64,000 nucleotides of DNA from Fibrobacter sp. UBA4297 (GCF_002394865.1 NZ_DGUZ01000017.1:248001-312000), one strand, 5' to 3'; positions 17,504 through 26,157 are shown, counted from the stretch's first letter. The notes: generated from the sequence alone by a model not told the origin. Numbers and translations are program-made.

Positions 17504-17818
17504 ATGGACGTAGAATTTGAGTGGGATAAGCATAAGAATGAACTCAACCAAAAGAAACATGGTATTTCGTTTGAAGAAGCCAAATCGTGCTTTGAAGATG
17601 AACATGCTAGAGTATTCTTTGATGTAGAACATTCTAAAAATGAGGACAGATCTATTCTGATAGGCTTGTCGGAAAAACTCAGGACTCTTGTTGTAGTCTA
17701 TACGGAGCGAAGTCTGCTTGATGCTGAGATTATTGTTAATCGAATTATCAGTGCTCGTAAGGCGACGAAAAAAGAATTCCAATACTATTGGAATGAACGA
17801 AAAGGAGATGGATTATGA
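17504..17818 (+). CDS. brnT: BrnT-family toxin (DUF497)
   Basis: This is the ribonuclease toxin of a type II toxin-antitoxin pair; BrnT cuts RNA with a RelE-like fold. The 104 residues contain FEWDKHKNELNQKKHGISFEEA at the start, the standard BrnT opening. ERSLLDAEIIVNRIISARKA then KEFQYYWN match the family C-terminus (ISARKA...E...Y). The antitoxin gene follows with a 4-base ATGA overlap. The pair stands between the rplY terminator and pth and is more AT-rich than its neighbours, which suggests a later insertion. Confidence 0.88.
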   Translation: MDVEFEWDKHKNELNQKKHGISFEEAKSCFEDEHARVFFDVEHSKNEDRSILIGLSEKLRTLVVVYTERSLLDAEIIVNRIISARKATKKEFQYYWNERKGDGL

Positions 17819-18030
17819 AAAAGGAATATGATTTCGCGAGCATGAAAGCTGTAAAAAATCCTTATGCCACAGCATTGAAAAAGCAGATTACGATTCGCCT
17901 AAATTCGAGTACTGTTGAATATTTTAAGAACATGGCAAAAAAGGTTGGTATTCCCTACCAGACTCTTATTGATTCGTATTTGACTGATTGCGCCCAGAGC
18001 AAACGCAAATTGACCATGCATTGGAAATAA
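17815..18030 (+). CDS. brnA: BrnA-like antitoxin
   Basis: The 71-residue product contains KKQITIRLNSSTVEYFKNMA at its centre, a ribbon-helix-helix DNA-binding segment as in BrnA/CopG antitoxins. YQTLIDSYLTDCA continues the fold. It overlaps the toxin stop by four bases, so the two are translated together. By analogy it neutralises BrnT and represses the shared promoter. It is more like the CopG-type than the DUF4415-type BrnA, so the symbol is tentative. Confidence 0.78.
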   Translation: MKKEYDFASMKAVKNPYATALKKQITIRLNSSTVEYFKNMAKKVGIPYQTLIDSYLTDCAQSKRKLTMHWK

Positions 18031-18043
18031 TCAATTTTTATAC

Positions 18044-18082
18044 AATCCCTGCGGACATGGTTAAAACTGCAGGGATTTTATT
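18044..18082 (+). terminator. terminator of brnT/brnA
   Basis: AATCCCTGC (18044-18052) pairs with GCAGGGATT (18069-18077), followed by TTTATT. A second small hairpin TTCATGC/GCATGAA follows at 18081-18099. Confidence 0.75.
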
Positions 18083-18103
18083 CATGCTGGTTGCATGAAT
18101 ATC

Positions 18104-18111
18104 TATATTTA
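18104..18111 (+). promoter_or_regulatory. -7 box TATATTTA before pth
   Basis: It lies just after the brnA terminator and 38 bases before the pth ATG, so pth has its own promoter. Confidence 0.45.
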
Positions 18112-18149
18112 CCCCCAAAAAACAATGAATTGCTATAAGTAGTTTGAAT

Positions 18150-18704
18150 ATGTATCTTATCGTAGGTCTTGGAAATCCTGGTACTCAGTACTCGAATACT
18201 CATCATAACGCTGGCTTTATGGCGGTCGAAAAGCTTGCCGATTCTAGCAAGGACTGGAAATCGGAACACAAGGCGCTCACCATGAAGGTGAACATTGCAG
18301 GCGAAGAATGCCTCCTCGTGAAGCCGCAGACTTATATGAACCTCTCCGGCGAAGCGGTTCAGGCGCTTATGACGTGGTACAAGGTCAAGGTTGATCATTT
18401 GCTCGTTTTTAGCGATGATATTAATTTGGATGTAGGCCGTATCCGTTGCCGCAAGGATGGCAGCCACGGCGGTCAGAACGGGCTCCGCAACATCATTGAA
18501 CATGTGGGCGACAAGTTCCCGCGCATCCGCTTTGGCGTGGGCAAGTGCCCTCCGAAATTTGACCTTTCCAACTGGGTCTTGGCGAAGTTCTCGCCCGAAG
18601 ACCGTCCGAAATTCGACGAGGCGATTGCTAAAGTCCCTGCGCTGGTGGAATGCTACTTTAAGCTTGGCATCGAAAAGTGTATGGAACGTTATAACGGGAA
18701 GTGA
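18150..18704 (+). CDS. pth: peptidyl-tRNA hydrolase
   Basis: This enzyme recycles peptidyl-tRNAs released from stalled ribosomes. MYLIVGLGNPG opens the protein as in other Pth enzymes, followed by YSNTHHNAGFMAVEKL with the catalytic His in the HNAG motif. KPQTYMNLSGEAVQ is present, as is the DDINLDVGRIRCRKDGSHGGQNGLRNI segment that binds the tRNA. I chose ATG at 18150 because it gives the family N-terminus; an in-frame TTG at 18144 is less likely. The product has 184 residues, a normal length. A terminator follows at 18781. Confidence 0.96.
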   Translation: MYLIVGLGNPGTQYSNTHHNAGFMAVEKLADSSKDWKSEHKALTMKVNIAGEECLLVKPQTYMNLSGEAVQALMTWYKVKVDHLLVFSDDINLDVGRIRCRKDGSHGGQNGLRNIIEHVGDKFPRIRFGVGKCPPKFDLSNWVLAKFSPEDRPKFDEAIAKVPALVECYFKLGIEKCMERYNGK

Positions 18705-18780
18705 TTCCTTTCCCAACCACTAACAACTGTTTACTGCGAAACCGCCCGCTATATGCAACGGATGCAACAAAATCGTAATG

Positions 18781-18818
18781 ACCTCGACTTGCGATGAGCT
18801 CGTCGAGGTTCTTTTTTT
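18781..18818 (+). terminator. terminator downstream of pth
   Basis: ACCTCGAC (18781-18788) pairs with GTCGAGGT (18802-18809), followed by seven T. Confidence 0.8.
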
Positions 18819-18830
18819 ACCCTTAAATTA

Positions 18831-18838
18831 TATATTTA
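18831..18838 (+). promoter_or_regulatory. -7 box TATATTTA before the FISUMP lipoprotein
   Basis: It sits 26 bases before the ATG at 18865, with an AAGGGG ribosome-binding site in between. Confidence 0.5.
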
Positions 18839-18864
18839 AGACAAATGTTAAGGGGACAAAGAGT

Positions 18865-20628
18865 ATGAAATTGTTTTGTTGCAAGGATGAGGCTTACTGC
18901 TATTTGGGCGCGTTGTTTCTGGTGGCTGTTTTGTTGACAGCTTGTGCTGGCGATAATAATGGTAATTCCATTGGTCCGGATGCTCAAAACGAAATCAGTT
19001 CTAGCAGCTTGTCGAGCAGTGCAGAACCTGGTGAATTTTCTCTTGACGCATCGAGTAGTAGCCAAAAGACTGCTGTTCGAACAATTCATGGCTTTGCTCA
19101 AAGAACGCCTTTTGTCGATGGTTCCGTTGTTCAGTTGACGGCATTGGATGAATCTACTTTGGAACCGATTGGGGAAACTTTTACAGGAATAGTGGATGGC
19201 GGATTTAGTCGCTATTCTGTTGAGGTTGATTCGCTAAAGTCTAGGTATGTTCAGATTTCGGTAACGGGGGATGTTCTGAGCTACTATAACAGTATGCCGG
19301 AAGAAAAAGAATATACTTTATATGCTATTACTGATTTGGATTCTCGTGATTCGGTAAACATAAATCTGTTGACTCATTTGGAATTTGATCGCGTCCGAAA
19401 ACTTGTTCGTGATGATAAACTTTCGTTTGCAGAGGCTAAAAAGCAAGCCGAAAAAGAACTCTTTGAAATCTTCCATATTACGATGGAAAAAAGCAACGAT
19501 GCTTACTTTGCCGAAGACTGGAGCCTTTTTGGAGATAGTTTGGGTGACCAAGCTTTGATGGGGTTGACCGTCATTTTTAATATATATAAAGCGACAATCT
19601 ATGCTTTTTCAGATTTTTTTGCTAAGGATGGTAAAATTGTTAATGATACCATAATCTATAAAATGGCCCAAACGGCATTTAATAGTGGGGTTGTTAGAAT
19701 TTCGGGAGATATTTATTTATCACCAGATTTGAATCGCTTCCGCTCTAGTTTCAATCGTTGGAAAAGTATTTATGGCACCAGTTTTGACATGAGCTCGGTT
19801 GCGTACCATGGTATGATTCCCGAATTTGAAGAGGTTGTTGAAAATTTTTGGCGTAGTGAGTTTGGTCTTGAAAAGTGCGATAAGGAACATCTAGGGACTG
19901 TTGGAAAAACGCGTTATGACGAATATTATACGTGTGCGCAGGATTTCTTGGTGGGTACGGTGACCAATTCAGAGTACTATTGGCGTGTTGCGAATAGTCT
20001 GGAGGCTAATTCTTATGGAATCAAATGCGATAGCGCGGATTATTTTATAACGCCGGGGGGTGTGAATTCTTCTTTGATTGTTTGCGATTTAGGCTCGTGG
20101 CGTTATGCTCTGGATGTCGAAAAACAGGTTGGGTTGTGTACAAATGAAAATGAAGGCTCGCTTGAAGATACGGATAAATATGGCTATGTCTGCAAGTCGA
20201 ATAAGTGGGAAGTGTTTACCGATACGCTTGAAGATGAACGTGATGGCAAACGCTATGCCTATAGCAAGGCGGCTGGCCTTTATTGGATGATTGATGATTT
20301 GGGGAACACTACATTTGCGTGGGCAGATGTGCAGTGTCCAGAGGGGTGGAGGCTCCCGACTTTTGAGGATTGGCATAATTTGTGGGAAAAATTAGGTGGT
20401 TGGAGGATCCCATCAACGGACGGGCATCAAATGCATCTCATTGATGGGGCGCATTCCTTTAAAATGTGGTGGACATCCAGTGAATCTACGGAAGACGATT
20501 TGTTTGCCATTGCGTTTGTGGCTGAATATTCTCCAATGGACTATCTGCAAGCACAGTATTTTTCATTGGGTTCACGTAGTGAACTTAAAAGCCGCAAGAA
20601 CAGTGTCCGCTGCGTGAAAGAACCCTAA
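18865..20628 (+). CDS. FISUMP-domain lipoprotein
   Basis: This is a secreted lipoprotein of unknown role. The ATG at 18865, with AAGGGG upstream, gives MKLFCCKDEAY and a hydrophobic stretch ending in the lipobox LLTAC. A Ser-rich linker follows, then about 300 residues without a family I recognise. The C-terminal 130 residues are a FISUMP (Fib_succ_major) domain: GLYWMIDDLGNTTFAWADV, CPEGWRLPTFEDWHNLW, WWTSSES and the final VRCVKEP. The domain is strongly expanded in Fibrobacter; its function is not established. The gene is more AT-rich than its neighbours. GH11 follows after 43 bases on the same strand. Confidence 0.87.
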   Translation: MKLFCCKDEAYCYLGALFLVAVLLTACAGDNNGNSIGPDAQNEISSSSLSSSAEPGEFSLDASSSSQKTAVRTIHGFAQRTPFVDGSVVQLTALDESTLEPIGETFTGIVDGGFSRYSVEVDSLKSRYVQISVTGDVLSYYNSMPEEKEYTLYAITDLDSRDSVNINLLTHLEFDRVRKLVRDDKLSFAEAKKQAEKELFEIFHITMEKSNDAYFAEDWSLFGDSLGDQALMGLTVIFNIYKATIYAFSDFFAKDGKIVNDTIIYKMAQTAFNSGVVRISGDIYLSPDLNRFRSSFNRWKSIYGTSFDMSSVAYHGMIPEFEEVVENFWRSEFGLEKCDKEHLGTVGKTRYDEYYTCAQDFLVGTVTNSEYYWRVANSLEANSYGIKCDSADYFITPGGVNSSLIVCDLGSWRYALDVEKQVGLCTNENEGSLEDTDKYGYVCKSNKWEVFTDTLEDERDGKRYAYSKAAGLYWMIDDLGNTTFAWADVQCPEGWRLPTFEDWHNLWEKLGGWRIPSTDGHQMHLIDGAHSFKMWWTSSESTEDDLFAIAFVAEYSPMDYLQAQYFSLGSRSELKSRKNSVRCVKEP

Positions 20629-20671
20629 AAGTTATTATATTGAAATTAAACTTTTGGTGGAGAAACGCATA

Positions 20672-21775
20672 ATGAATAAAATGGTCATTATCGCTTTCGG
20701 TATGGGACTTTCGGTGGCTGCTTTTGCGCAGGATTTCTGCAGCTCGGCCAAACATACTGGTGCAAGCAAAAAAGTGAATGGAAACGAAGTGAGCTCGTTC
20801 AACGGTGTCGGTTACGAGCTTTGGTACGATAGGGCTACTTCGGGTTCGCTTACAATTTATGAAGACGGATCCATGGCATGTTCTTTCCAGAATGCTGGAG
20901 ACTACCTTTGCCGTGCGGGGCTTTCGTTCGATAGCGACAAGAAGTATAACGAACTTGGCGGCGATATGCTTGCAGAATTCAAGCTCGTGAAGCAGAATAT
21001 CAATGGTGCCGATTACTCCTATGTCGGTGTCTACGGTTGGATGGAAGAAGTTTCGAAATCCCCGAGCAAACTGGTCGAATATTATGTTGTCGATAACTGG
21101 CTGACGGGGTGGAGGCCTGGCGATTGGGTCGCTAGCCATAAGATGGGCGATTACACAATCGATGGTGCCAAATACTCCGTTTATTGGGGTGAACATACGG
21201 GGCCGGCCATCAAGACACAGGGCAATACGACTTTTTTGCAGTATTTCAGCATTCGTGAAAATGCCCGTGATTGCGGAGTCATTAATATTAGCGCTCACAT
21301 GAGACAGTGGGAAAAGCTGGGCATGGAAATGGGTAAGCTCTACGAAGCCAAGGTGCTTGGCGAAGCGGGGAGCATGAGTAACGGCGTTTCCGGTACGGCC
21401 GATTTTCCGCATATAAAGGTTTATGTCAAAGGCGACGAAGTTCCGTCGTCCAGTTCTGTTGCTTTAAGTTCAAGTTCTGTGGCGTCGAGTTCGTCAAAAA
21501 TGGTGCCGAGTTCGTCATCGGAGAAGGTAGCGAAATCTTCGAGCAGTGTTGGCGGTTCTTCGAGTTCGGGGACCGATGCGATTCCGTTTACGGTACAGTG
21601 CTTTGACAAGGCGGGGATTTATCAAGTGTTCGATATGCAAGGGAATTTCCTCGGCAAGGTTGAACTGAAGAGTGGTTTGTCGCTTAAGCAGGCTGTAGCA
21701 AACAAGTTTGCTCGTTCGTCCGTTTATCTGGTCAAGCGTGGGACCTTTGCCAAGACGATTGCTGTCGAGCGCTAA
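20672..21775 (+). CDS. GH11 endo-1,4-beta-xylanase, secreted
   Basis: The product cleaves the xylan backbone outside the cell. A signal peptide (MNKMVIIAFGMGLSVAAFAQ) is followed by a GH11 jelly-roll at about residues 25-245. The nucleophile is E136 in KLVEYYVVDNW, and the acid/base is E231 in VLGEAGSMSNG. A Ser-rich linker is followed by a C-terminal domain of about 60 residues (IYQVFDMQGNFLGKVEL then SSVYLVKRGTF) that resembles type IX secretion tails. The start is ATG at 20672, with GGTGGAG 10 bases upstream. The catalytic domain is close to the xylanases known from Fibrobacter, but here single. Confidence 0.93.
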   Translation: MNKMVIIAFGMGLSVAAFAQDFCSSAKHTGASKKVNGNEVSSFNGVGYELWYDRATSGSLTIYEDGSMACSFQNAGDYLCRAGLSFDSDKKYNELGGDMLAEFKLVKQNINGADYSYVGVYGWMEEVSKSPSKLVEYYVVDNWLTGWRPGDWVASHKMGDYTIDGAKYSVYWGEHTGPAIKTQGNTTFLQYFSIRENARDCGVINISAHMRQWEKLGMEMGKLYEAKVLGEAGSMSNGVSGTADFPHIKVYVKGDEVPSSSSVALSSSSVASSSSKMVPSSSSEKVAKSSSSVGGSSSSGTDAIPFTVQCFDKAGIYQVFDMQGNFLGKVELKSGLSLKQAVANKFARSSVYLVKRGTFAKTIAVER

Positions 21776-22026
21776 TACATCGCTTCAATAAGCCTCGTTG
21801 TTACCCCGGAACATGTCCGGTATTTGCTCAGGATGGGGGTAGGTAGGCTAAAAAACTATTAAAAAATATAGCTTACAGATAAAGTAATTTGCTATATTTG
21901 TCTTTGTAAGACATCTGTTTATTTGAACTACATTAGCGGATAAAGGTACTCGTAAATCTGAAAACGACCTATTTTGCGAATAGGGTGAGATGTCAAACTA
22001 AAAGATTCGAATAAAAAGGAGTGTTT
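21776..22026. other. intergenic region before the SEFIR gene
   Basis: It holds a weak hairpin CCGGA/TCCGG (21806-21820) without a T run, then AT-rich DNA with a TATATTTG box at 21893. About 120 bases of leader follow that I cannot explain. Confidence 0.5.
21893..21900 (+). promoter_or_regulatory. -7 box TATATTTG upstream of the SEFIR gene
   Basis: It is an exact TAnnTTTG match, but 126 bases from the ATG at 22027, so the leader would be long. Confidence 0.45.
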
Positions 22027-22968
22027 ATGCATTTCCCAAAGGTTTTTATTTCCTATGCGTGGGATTCAGATAACTTTAATGCGTTAGTTCGGGGGCTTGC
22101 AGAGCGCCTAAGGAATAATGGCGTTGAATCTATAATTGATCAATGGGCTGTTCATCCTGGTGACCAACTTCCATTATTTATGGAACAATCTATTCGGGAA
22201 TCTGATTTTACTTTGGTAATATGTACTCCAAAATATAAGTCTAAATCAGATTCCCGTATTGGAGGTGTGGGTTATGAAGGTGATATTATAACTGCTGAAA
22301 TAACAACGGGCATAGAAAGACGAAAATTCATTCCAGTACTTATGAGTGAAAACTGGAAATGTTCGGCTCCTTCTTGGCTTCTTGGTAGTAGTTATATTGA
22401 TTTGTATTCAAAAGACAATTTTGAATCAAATTTTGCTAAACTTGTTGCTACCATTAACGGAACCTTGTCTGTCCCCCCTCCTATTTCATTTGGAGACTCC
22501 AAGAGTAAATCAAATGATATCCCTGATCCAGCCACAGCTTTACAACTAGTGCTTGCTTCTTTAGGTTCCGGCAAATCATTATATCCAATTGCTGTTGATC
22601 CGAAAAAAGTTGGGCATTATGGACGTAATGCTTCGTCAGGTGGTGGGTTCTTTTATGATGATGTTTTAGAATACCGAGTGTGGGGGCATCCTCATGCTGG
22701 AGCTCCTGGAATAACAAACGGAGATGATTATTTATGTGCGTTTCCTACATTTGAGGCTGCATATGAATTTTCTCTAGAAAAAGGCTTTGAAGAACCTCTT
22801 GTATTAGTTCGGCAGCTTGAATGGATTAATGAGCCTAGTCCGGGAAAGTATGTTCATATGAAAACGGAACGAATCACCGAATGGTGTGTTGAATGTCTGA
22901 AAGATCATAAGAGAAAACCATGGTCAATTCCTAACTTTATAAAAGAAAAGGCTGGTGGATCTATTTAA
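22027..22968 (+). CDS. SEFIR/TIR-domain protein with a separate C-terminal domain
   Basis: The 313-residue protein starts with a SEFIR/TIR-like domain (residues 4-150): KVFISYAWDSDNFNALVRGL, then DQWAVHPGDQLPLFMEQSI and SDFTLVICTPKYK. This fold is found in NAD-cleaving or signalling effectors, several of them in phage defence. The C-terminal 115 residues (DVLEYRVWGHPHAG, NGDDYLCAFPTFEAAYEFS, RITEWCVECL) form a second conserved-looking domain that I know only from unannotated proteins. AAGGAG lies 5 bases before ATG 22027. The gene is clearly AT-rich and has no operon partner, which suggests horizontal transfer. The defence role is inference. Confidence 0.78.
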   Translation: MHFPKVFISYAWDSDNFNALVRGLAERLRNNGVESIIDQWAVHPGDQLPLFMEQSIRESDFTLVICTPKYKSKSDSRIGGVGYEGDIITAEITTGIERRKFIPVLMSENWKCSAPSWLLGSSYIDLYSKDNFESNFAKLVATINGTLSVPPPISFGDSKSKSNDIPDPATALQLVLASLGSGKSLYPIAVDPKKVGHYGRNASSGGGFFYDDVLEYRVWGHPHAGAPGITNGDDYLCAFPTFEAAYEFSLEKGFEEPLVLVRQLEWINEPSPGKYVHMKTERITEWCVECLKDHKRKPWSIPNFIKEKAGGSI

Positions 22969-23179
22969 TCTTTCCTGTTTATCTTAGAAATAAACTTTCA
23001 AAATTCTTGTTTGAGTAATTCATTTTTGCAAATTATGTTACTTCGTTGAAAGCCGGGGCGTTACGGGCCGGCGTTTGAGGGCCCGTTCGAGGGGGTAGCG
23101 GAAGACCCGGCTGGAGACCCGTTCGACTTCGTGCTTTGCACTTCGCTCAGGGTGACACATACAGCCGGGGCTGTAGAGA

Positions 23180-23200
23180 GGGGGAGGCTTCCCCCTTTTT
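23180..23200 (+). terminator. hairpin with T run before guaB
   Basis: GGGGG (23180-23184) pairs with CCCCC (23191-23195), followed by five T. Confidence 0.7.
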
Positions 23201-23273
23201 AAAACGCTAACGAATAACCACTTTTTTACACATTTCTAGCGGTTTAGAGCTAGGATTTGCGCGGGAAAATTAC

Positions 23274-23281
23274 TATATTCA
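23274..23281 (+). promoter_or_regulatory. -7 box TATATTCA before guaB
   Basis: It is a one-mismatch match to TAnnTTTG, 20 bases before the ATG at 23302. AGAGG lies between them. Confidence 0.4.
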
Positions 23282-23301
23282 ATGCGCAAAAGAGGTACTT
23301 T

Positions 23302-24759
23302 ATGAAACTTTTGCCAGAAGCTTTGACGTTTGATGACGTCTTACTCGTTCCCGCTGAATCTTCTGTTCTTCCGGCCCAGACGGACGTGAGCACCCAGCTC
23401 GCTCCGAATATCAAGCTGAACATTCCTATCATCAGTGCTGCAATGGATACCGTTACGACGGCTCCCTTGGCTATTTCCCTTGCTTTGCAGGGTGGCCTCG
23501 GCATTATCCACAAGAATATGTCCATTGAAGACCAGGCCGAAGAAGTTCGCAAGGTCAAGCGCTGGCAGTCCGGTATTGTGACCAATCCGGTGACGCTTGA
23601 TGCCGATGAACCGGTGTCTGCTGCTTTTGAACAGCGTGCTCGCAACAAGGTGAGCGGTTTCCCGATCCTTTCGAAGGGTAAGCTCGTCGGTATGCTCACG
23701 AGCCGCGACCTCCGCACCGTTAGCGACATGAACGTGAAAATCAGCACGGTCATGACCAAGGATCCTGTGACGGCAAGCCCGAAGGTGAGCCTTGCCAAGG
23801 CGAAGGAAATCCTCGCCGAAAAGCGCATTGAAAAGCTCCCGCTCGTGGACGCTTCTGGTGCTTTGAAGGGCCTCATCACGATGACGGACATCTTGAAGCG
23901 CGAAAACAACCCGAACGCAAGCCTTGACAAGAACGGCCAGTTGCTCGTGGGTGCTGCTGTCAGCACATCTGCAAATACTCTTGAACGCGTGGCTGCCCTC
24001 GTGGACGCAGGCGTTGACCTGTTGATTATCGATACGGCTCACGGCCACCACATCGGAGTGCGCAACATGGTGAAGACCGTTCGCAAGAAATATCCGAAGC
24101 TCACGATTTGCGCCGGTAACGTTTGCACGCCGGAAGCTGTCGAAGAACTCGCCAAGTGCGGCGCCAACATCGTCAAGGTGGGTATCGGTCCTGGTTCCAT
24201 TTGCACCACCCGTATCGTGGCTGGTGTGGGTTACCCGCAGTTCTCCGCTGTTGTGGAATGCGGCAAGATGGCCCGCAAGGTCGGCGTGAAGATTATCGCT
24301 GACGGTGGCCTCAAGTTCTCTGGCGACATCGTGAAAGCTCTCGCTGCTGGCGGTCACGCTGTGATGGTGGGCTCTCTCTTTGCCGGTACCGAAGAAGCTC
24401 CGGGCGAAGTCATCCTCGCTGATGGCCGTAGCTACAAGAGCTACCGCGGCATGGGCTCTCTCGGCGCCATGAAGGCAGGTTCTGCCGACCGTTACTTCCA
24501 GGGTGGTGTTCAGGAACCGCGCAAGTTTGTTCCGGAAGGCATTGAAGGTCGTGTTCCGTACAAGGGACCGCTCCGCGACACCGTTTACCAGCTCATTGGC
24601 GGTATCCACTCTGCTATGGGTTATGCCGGTGCAGCTAACCTCGAAGAACTTTACAAGAAGGCTACGTTTGTCCGTATCACGGGCGCTGGCCTCCGTGAAT
24701 CTCATCCGCACGATGTGACCATCACGAAGGAAGCCCCGAACTACCGCACAGGCGACTAA
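23302..24759 (+). CDS. guaB: IMP dehydrogenase
   Basis: This enzyme oxidises IMP to XMP with NAD, the first committed step to GMP. A TIM-barrel is split by two CBS domains at about residues 92-203. The catalytic loop GIGPGSICTTRIVAGVG places the nucleophile at C301. The flap segment GSLGAMKAGSADRYFQ and the C-terminal RITGAGLRESHPHDV match the family. AGAGGT lies just before ATG 23302, which gives the usual MKLLPEALTFDDVLLVP opening. A terminator follows at 24816. Confidence 0.97.
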   Translation: MKLLPEALTFDDVLLVPAESSVLPAQTDVSTQLAPNIKLNIPIISAAMDTVTTAPLAISLALQGGLGIIHKNMSIEDQAEEVRKVKRWQSGIVTNPVTLDADEPVSAAFEQRARNKVSGFPILSKGKLVGMLTSRDLRTVSDMNVKISTVMTKDPVTASPKVSLAKAKEILAEKRIEKLPLVDASGALKGLITMTDILKRENNPNASLDKNGQLLVGAAVSTSANTLERVAALVDAGVDLLIIDTAHGHHIGVRNMVKTVRKKYPKLTICAGNVCTPEAVEELAKCGANIVKVGIGPGSICTTRIVAGVGYPQFSAVVECGKMARKVGVKIIADGGLKFSGDIVKALAAGGHAVMVGSLFAGTEEAPGEVILADGRSYKSYRGMGSLGAMKAGSADRYFQGGVQEPRKFVPEGIEGRVPYKGPLRDTVYQLIGGIHSAMGYAGAANLEELYKKATFVRITGAGLRESHPHDVTITKEAPNYRTGD

Positions 24760-24815
24760 TCGCTAAATGCCCGAGACTTAATCGGGAATGCGCGCCTTTT
24801 TGGAAATGTTTATTT

Positions 24816-24848
24816 AAGAGACCCGTAACTTGATGTTGCGGGTCTTTT
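24816..24848 (+). terminator. terminator of guaB
   Basis: AGACCCG and AAC pair with GTT and CGGGTCT, followed by four T. Confidence 0.8.
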
Positions 24849-24934
24849 GATTTATATTGGTGAAAAGGAGATGCTCTGTCATCCTGGAACGAAGTGACGG
24901 GATCGACGGGCATGACTGCAAGGTAGCGTTTTTT

Positions 24935-26020
24935 ATGAATAAAAGGTCGCGTTCGAGTTGGTTGTTGGCGGCGGTGCTCGCAGGTTCGATTGCGTTGCCG
25001 TTTGCTTTTGTGGCATGTGGCGATTCGACTGATGGTGCGCCGGTTGCTATGGGCGAGGATTTATCTTCTTCCGAGATGTTGGCGGAATCTTCGTCTTCTC
25101 AAGAATCCGCGAAGCCATTGAGCAGCTCTGCGAAAATTTCTGCAAGTTCCAGCTCGGTGAAGTCCGAAAGTTCAAGCTCGGAAAAGCTTGCGGAATCTTC
25201 TTCTGAAAAGGTCGCGCAATCATCAAGTTCCAGTTCCGAGAAACCAGTGCAATCCTCTTCTTCCGAAAAGCCCGCGGAATCATCGGATAGCGGTGTTTGC
25301 ACGAACTGCGATAGCTATACGGCGGCAGACCCGACGCTTGTTGAAAATGGCGGCAAGGGTTCCGTGACAACTTACGGGAGCATCACTGCGAAAGAGACGA
25401 GTCTCGGTGGCGCCTGCAATTACGGACAGACGAATATTCAGTATTATGCGGCAATCCATGTGAATGTCTCGCCGGGGGATGATAAAGGCCCGTGGGATGG
25501 CGGCATGGCTTGTGGCGGCTGCGTTCATGTGAAGGCAAAAACGCCGGATGGCTGGAAAGAAGTGACGGTACGCATTACGGACCGTTGCCCGGATGTAAAC
25601 TGCGGCGTGGATTTGGGCGGTGCGCCCGCTAGCGATATCATGGGAAATCTTGTCGGCCGCTATTACGGCGAATGGGAATTTGTGAGCTGCGAAGGTGTTG
25701 AAGGCGTGTGGGGCGATTCCACATCCATTTGGGTCAAAGAAGGTGCAAGCACGTATTGGAGCATTATCCAGGTGCGCAATCCCAAGGATATGGTCAAGAA
25801 AATTGCTATTCAGGGAATGGATAGCGACGAAGACTACACGCTTGAAATGGTTGTCGGAACGGAAAACTTCTGGACTGTTCCGAAGGAAGTTCTGCAATCA
25901 GGAAAAAGTTACAGTGTAGTCGTCACTTATCGTAGCGGTACCGATGACGAATGGATTTTAAAAGGTTCTGATTTGACTGTGCCGGAAGCGAACCTTTATC
26001 TGTACGAACACCGTAAATAA
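24935..26020 (+). CDS. expansin-like lipoprotein
   Basis: The product is probably a cell-surface wall-loosening protein that acts without hydrolysis. The ATG at 24935 starts MNKRSRSSWLL and leads to a lipobox FVACG. A Ser/Glu-rich linker covers about residues 45-120. A double-psi beta-barrel follows: GSITAKETSLGGACNYG, GGMACGGCVHVKA and VTVRITDRCPDVNCGVDLG. A CBM63-like second domain continues to the end (TYWSIIQVRN then WILKGSDLTV). The barrel retains Asp residues in the VDLGGAPASDIM region, where expansins carry their key Asp. Activity is inferred from fold only. Confidence 0.85.
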   Translation: MNKRSRSSWLLAAVLAGSIALPFAFVACGDSTDGAPVAMGEDLSSSEMLAESSSSQESAKPLSSSAKISASSSSVKSESSSSEKLAESSSEKVAQSSSSSSEKPVQSSSSEKPAESSDSGVCTNCDSYTAADPTLVENGGKGSVTTYGSITAKETSLGGACNYGQTNIQYYAAIHVNVSPGDDKGPWDGGMACGGCVHVKAKTPDGWKEVTVRITDRCPDVNCGVDLGGAPASDIMGNLVGRYYGEWEFVSCEGVEGVWGDSTSIWVKEGASTYWSIIQVRNPKDMVKKIAIQGMDSDEDYTLEMVVGTENFWTVPKEVLQSGKSYSVVVTYRSGTDDEWILKGSDLTVPEANLYLYEHRK

Positions 26021-26075
26021 TGGAATCTTTTAATGTCATCCTGGAGGCCCAACGGGCCGATAGGATCCATACAAA

Positions 26076-26105
26076 AAACGGCGCCTTGATGGGCGTCGTT
26101 TTTTT
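26076..26105 (+). terminator. terminator of the expansin-like gene
   Basis: ACGGCGCC pairs with GGGCGTCGT around TTGAT, followed by a T run. Confidence 0.7.
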
Positions 26106-26130
26106 GCGTTCAGCAAGAATTAATGAGAGT

Positions 26131-26157
26131 CGCGGCTTTTAAAGCCGCGCTTTTTTT
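26131..26157 (+). terminator. second hairpin with T run
   Basis: CGCGGCTTT pairs with AAAGCCGCG around a single T, followed by seven T. It lies between the convergent expansin and gatA genes. Confidence 0.75.

Larger units (their letters stand above)
22969..23301. other. intergenic region with GC-rich palindromic repeats
   Basis: A GC-rich block (23050-23200) interrupts AT-rich flanks. It contains a GTTCGACTTCGTGC...GGGTGACACA repeat, a perfect ACAGCC/GGCTGT palindrome (23161-23174) and a terminator at 23180. The guaB promoter follows. Confidence 0.55.

Noticed and set aside
18713..18737. Repeat after pth as a promoter element
   Set aside because: A terminator lies between it and the next gene, and no -7 box follows it directly.
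22141..22968. SEFIR protein as part of a multi-gene defence system
   Set aside because: No co-directional partner is adjacent; the gene upstream is GH11 and the one downstream is guaB.
23257..23301. Longer GuaB N-terminus
   Set aside because: It would run through the promoter box and ribosome-binding site; the family opening begins at 23302.
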